Assembly (NCBI GenBank): GCA_027886175.1
Contig: JAJNNQ010000029.1
Span: forward strand, 1,426,001 to 1,490,000
Direction: 5' to 3'
From: Phylloscopus collybita
Lineage: Eukaryota; Chordata; Aves; Passeriformes; Phylloscopidae
Length of the DNA stretch: 64,000 bases
In this document: in pieces, positions 59,970 to 64,000 of the stretch
Layout of the letters: every line of letters begins with the position of its first letter
Numbering within the stretch: the first letter of the stretch is position 1
The notes under the pieces: model-generated
What the model saw: only the letters and a program-made list of their open reading frames with translations
What the model was told of the DNA's origin: nothing
Databases searched by the model: none
Translations under genes and position numbers: made by a program

Positions 59970-62493
59970 GTAAGTATCATTCATCAGCTGTTATCTTGGT
60001 ATTGACAAATGCTAATTTCTAGGGATTTTGGGGTTCAATTCGCTTTACATTACTGCATATCTCGTTACCTGAATTCCAGAAGTCTTAGCAGCTGATATCT
60101 GGACTGCTAAAATACTAGAAGATAAGGAGAAATAAATTAATTGTGTTGTATTGCTCTTTAGCTCATTTGCCTTTTAGAGTAACACCAGTTTAGTCTATTG
60201 ATTAAAGTAGCTCCGGAAATTCAGGCTTTTTCGAGACTCCGGATTTCAATTAATTGTAACAATTGACTAAACTATGTAACCCGTCATTAGCTGTGTATAC
60301 TCCTGTGGGGTGACTGTTTTGTCAGCATGTAACTAGAGTAAAATGCAAAGGCATTCATGTAGTAAATGGTTTTCGTAAGTATTTAATCTGTTCTGATTAT
60401 TTTCCAAGTGAAAGAAAATTTGAGTATTGGGTAATAGGATATGAAGCATTTCATTTGAGGACATGGATCTCGTTCATTTTAGTGGGGCCTGCTTGTGAGC
60501 CATTGCAGGTTGCCTAGTACTTGAGACCACTTTGAATACATGGCAAGCGAAGTTTTGTGTGATTGAAAGAGTTAATTTTTTTCCTTCTCCAAACTCCAAA
60601 GAAGCTAACGTACCTAACTCTTTGAATGGGTTTGCCTAACTTTTCTAAAGACAATTGCTGAACTTCTAAACCTAACTTAGTAATAAAAAAGTTCACATAA
60701 ACAGTTAACATATTTCCATAAAGCAGTTGTGTCATAAAATGACTGTCCTGTCATCCTGTCTTGCTGGTGTCAAAGTGTGGGGAAACTTACTGGGTTTACT
60801 GGGTCATTTTTCTTACCTTTTTTCTTTGCCTTTTTTTTTTTTCCTTAACCAAAGTGCTCAATTTCAACTTGCCCAAGTTCAACACTTCCCATTTAGGATA
60901 AATGTGCCAATCATAATTCTTACAGATCTGCAAACCCCCACCAATTTTAATAAAACTGTGTATTAGTGGATTCTTCAATAGTTGCCCAGTAGTATACTCC
61001 ACTTGGAATAGGTCCATAGTTGAGGGTGATCTTTATTTGTAATCAGCTTTGCAAAAACTGAATGGCTGCTATTGGGTTTATATAATTTCTGGTTTGATAC
61101 TTTGCACCTGTCTTGTGATGTACATGTGGTAGATTACATTGGCCTGCTGATGAGGCAGCAGTACTAGAAGTCATGTAGAGATATCTTACGAGCAAGGTTC
61201 AGCCTTTGAATTACCAGCTGCCCACTTCTGCTCAGCAGGTTTGTCAGGTAGGAAGGGCAGAAATGGAAGTGTCTGGCCTGTTGATCAAAGCTCATGGTTA
61301 CTCAATTTTTTGTGGGTGTTTTCATGATTCTGTATGTCATTGTCAACTTTCAATCTAATTAAAATGTTGCATACTATGAAAATAAATCGTGTGTATTTTT
61401 GATAGCTGAGATTATTTAAAATTAATTTTTTAAATTGCTTTTTCACTTCTTTTGACATCCGTCAGCAAAGCTGTACTGTTTGTTACATGACACTATATTG
61501 GAGAAGAAAAGATTTAAAGTGTTTTTAAAGCACACAAAGATTACTCTAGTCAAAGGCTGCCCAAAGCTTATGGGCTTTTTTTTAATTTATTGACTTGTAA
61601 GCCAATGTTAGTAAATTACCATAAGTAATATTAATTCCTTAATGACATGTTCTCTCTCCAGTATATATATTTTTTGAATATGTATCTATTGGTAGAACTT
61701 GAGCAAAGCAGTTTCTTCTCCCAGTTTGTCAATTTGCATTTCTCTTTCCTATAAAGTAACAAATTAGTATCCAAAAACTTGAACTTAATGTTAGTAGTGG
61801 TGGCCTCTCAGGAAGAAATACTAGAAAAGAGTTCACAGGTAATTAGATTTAAGTCTCTGAGTTTCCTATTTTTGTTTGTTTTGATTGGGGTTTTTTTCCT
61901 CTTTAACTTAGAAAACATCTACTTTAGATCTGTGATTTGAATCCTGACCTTTTTTTCCCTTAAATCATAACATAAGGTCAGTGTTCTAACAGATGAAAAG
62001 TTGTTTTAAATACTTAACCAAAAGGTGATACCAGAAGGGAAAAGTGATGTAAATAAGGAGAATTATCTGCCCAGTAATTAGTAAGAGAACCACCACTTTG
62101 ATTAAACCTGTGATTTGAGAATCTCAGTCTTCCTAGAAAAATAATGCTGACACTTTTTAGTGACACTTTCTCAGTATACGTAAAAGTAATTTTTGTAATT
62201 GGTGGCACTTATCTATAAATATCAAGAGCAAATGAATGTGAATTTTGTTTGAATATGATTTTTTTGTGCATACATGCTTTGAACATCACAGTAACTTTTT
62301 TTAATCAACATGGTAACACCTGTGAGGTCCCATAACTCTTGCATATTTATGGTAAATCTGTTTAGCATAGATTAACATTCTTGCCCTTGAATTAAGACTG
62401 CTGCTTAAGCACCTTACATGAATTCGTAGCTGTATTTAAACACTCAGAACTCTTGCTGGTATTTATAAGCATTTAGTTATTAATTGGAAGTGT

Positions 62494-62541
<48 letters not shown>

Positions 62542-63061
62542 ATATGGCTATTTAATAGCTGCTGTGTGTTCAGTTGTGAATACAGCACTGTTTTTTCCTT
62601 GTCTATGTAAGTTAGCTGAATCTCATTTTCACTCTTAAATATTGACAGTGTTTAAGTCAACCTTTTTAAGGAATTAGCTACTTAAAAATTTTGTAATTTG
62701 TACTGCACAGAGATGGTTTTTGCTTACATTTGTCCTCTTTTTGAGCAAAGTGTCCCAAACCAATTATCTCTGCATTACAGTCTTTGCCAGCTTAGGAATT
62801 CACCCCAATTAATTGATATTAAATCTTGTTTACATTTTCTTGTGAAGACAAAAAAGAGGTAGAAGATGCTTTTTTTTCCTGGTTGTTCCAAGGTTTTTGG
62901 TGTTTTAGTTTTGTTTTTTTCTTTTAGTTTTTGTTTTGGGATAGGATACTTTTTTTACGAGTTCTCATAGAGCTATCCTGTTTTACAAATCAAATTTAAA
63001 CTTGGAATCACCTCTCTCCTGTCTCTCCTTATTAAAATGGTGCTTTTTTCCCCCCTGTCAG
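59970..63061 (+). other. MFSD14B intron 2 (3.1 kb)
   Basis: It begins GTAAGT and ends in a C/T-rich tract CTTTTTTCCCCCCTGTCAG. It contains a (TA)20 microsatellite at 62497-62536. No other feature was recognised. Confidence 0.88.
62497..62536 (+). repeat. (TA)20 microsatellite
   Basis: Twenty uninterrupted TA units in intron 2. Confidence 0.95.
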
Positions 63062-63124
63062 GTCTTACATGAAACATTTCCTGATCATACATTTTTAATG
63101 AATGGTCTTATTCAAGGTGTTAAG
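63062..63124 (+). CDS. MFSD14B: MFSD14B exon 3 (loop after helix 1)
   Basis: This is 21 codons, beginning VLHETFPDHTFLMNGL and ending I-Q-G-V-K. It is bounded by CTGTCAG and a GTAAGA donor, phase 0. In the family this segment follows T-P-M-L-T directly and leads into the second helix. Together exons 1-3 give 114 residues of a protein normally about 500 residues long. The remaining exons lie to the right of the window. Confidence 0.95.
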
Positions 63125-64000
63125 GTAAGATGTTTTTTAAACCTCTGACCTAAATACTCTGTATGTTCTTGTAGTTTGACTTGTCTCACCTGCATTTTCC
63201 ATAAGAACATACAAAACACTGAGAATGTAGTTAATTCCTAAACAATTTTTTCACTGTAGTGGTTGTTTCTTGGGCTGAATTCAAGTTTTACTGCAGAAGT
63301 GGCAGCATCTTGAGACAAGTGGAATGTTTCTCAGAAATTTAAATTCCTCTCATTTGAATAGGTACCACTTGTAGCTATTGTAATTTTGATAACGATCTAT
63401 CTGAGAATAAAGCTAAGTTTTCATTGTCTACTTCCTAATGTTAAATGATTTATATCAGAGGCAAATTAATGCAATCATGATGATACCTTTGCGATAGAAA
63501 ATGAAGCACTTACTCACTGTGATTTTGTCATAAAATGTGGCATAAGGGCTAATTTTCATCAGGCCTGTTTTATTTCCTGGTCCTTTTTTTTTTAGTCAAC
63601 TCTTGAACATTCTGTGATGTTCAGGGCAGCTTATAGCTTACTTAGACCACTGTATTCACTCAGTAGTTATGCTGGATTGTGGCCAAAAAAAAGCTTGCAA
63701 CAGTTTTCTAGCATAACTAATGTAAAATCTTTTCTTTGATAACTGTTGTACTGAGAGGCTGCAAAGCCCTTGCTGTAATTTATGATTAAGATGATTTATA
63801 GCGTTCAGAAATTATTTTTATGTCCCATAACAAATCTAAAAGCATTGCTTTTAGTTGTAAGAACATAACATATTTAGGATCAACTTGCTGTCTCGCTGTC
63901 TTTCACGGTGGATTGGCAGAACATGGTGCACTTGGGATGTTGTTTTGTCTCAGACTGAAAGAGGAAGGAATCTTCTCATTGTTCTCATAGAAAAACGAAG
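63125..64000 (+). other. MFSD14B intron 3 (start; runs off the window)
   Basis: It begins GTAAGATG. The remaining 876 bp are AT-rich and show no further exon, so the next coding exon is outside the window. Confidence 0.85.

Noticed and set aside
59874..63124. Assignment to the paralogue MFSD14A
   Set aside because: The exon wording G-R-P-S-V-Y-H and T-T-P-M-L-T fits MFSD14B. MFSD14A differs at these positions.

Overview
The window looks like bird nuclear DNA, most likely from a songbird. It is AT-rich and almost free of genes. It is scattered with CR1 non-LTR retrotransposon pieces on both strands and with LTR elements, and it carries three exons of an animal multi-exon gene with GT-AG introns. 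There are no bacterial operons, CRISPR arrays, tRNAs or rRNAs. The one recognisable host gene is the 5' end of MFSD14B (HIATL1), a major-facilitator transporter gene. It lies on the Z chromosome in chicken, so Z-linkage is a reasonable but unproven inference.

Layout. 1-7.3 kb: unannotated AT-rich DNA with an LTR-like stretch near 4.6-5.1 kb. 7.3-9.06 kb: a CR1 with its endonuclease region and 3' end but most of the reverse transcriptase deleted. 12.3-12.6 kb: a 277-bp solo LTR with a 5-bp target duplication. 13.6-14.4 kb: CR1, minus strand. 15.8-16.0 kb: a 194-nt pure polypyrimidine tract. 17.3-18.2 kb: an isolated very GC-rich block with what looks like the last exon and poly(A) site of an unidentified gene, followed by a CR1 piece. 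26.0-26.4 kb: LTR-like. 29.1-29.5 kb: CR1. 30.2-36.6 kb: a complete minus-strand ERV-L-class provirus. 41.5-43.3 kb: a CR1 split by a foreign insert. 46.9-47.1 kb: a CR1 3' end next to a CpG island. 47.1 kb to the end: MFSD14B exons 1-3 with introns of 12.4 kb and 3.1 kb. Intron 1 holds a T53-(GTT)17 tract and a CR1 interrupted by a 673-bp solo LTR.

The most interesting object is the provirus at 30216-36562. Its LTRs differ at one of 492 core positions. It has a 5-bp target duplication, a lysine-tRNA primer site, an open gag, and a pol (protease, RT, RNase H, integrase) broken only by two nonsense codons. It has no env and no dUTPase. Its gag is unusual: several hydrophobic, membrane-type segments at the N-terminus, then tandem 19-residue repeats with S-x-Q-T motifs, then a capsid-like region, and no zinc knuckle. 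Gag and pol share a frame and are separated by one UAG inside a small inverted repeat, which suggests stop-codon readthrough. A membrane-anchored Gag without env suggests intracellular, endoplasmic-reticulum-type particle assembly.

Method and limits. Everything is read by eye. Family calls rest on recognised motifs and protein similarity, not searches. Edges of old repeats are good to tens of bases unless a target duplication fixes them.
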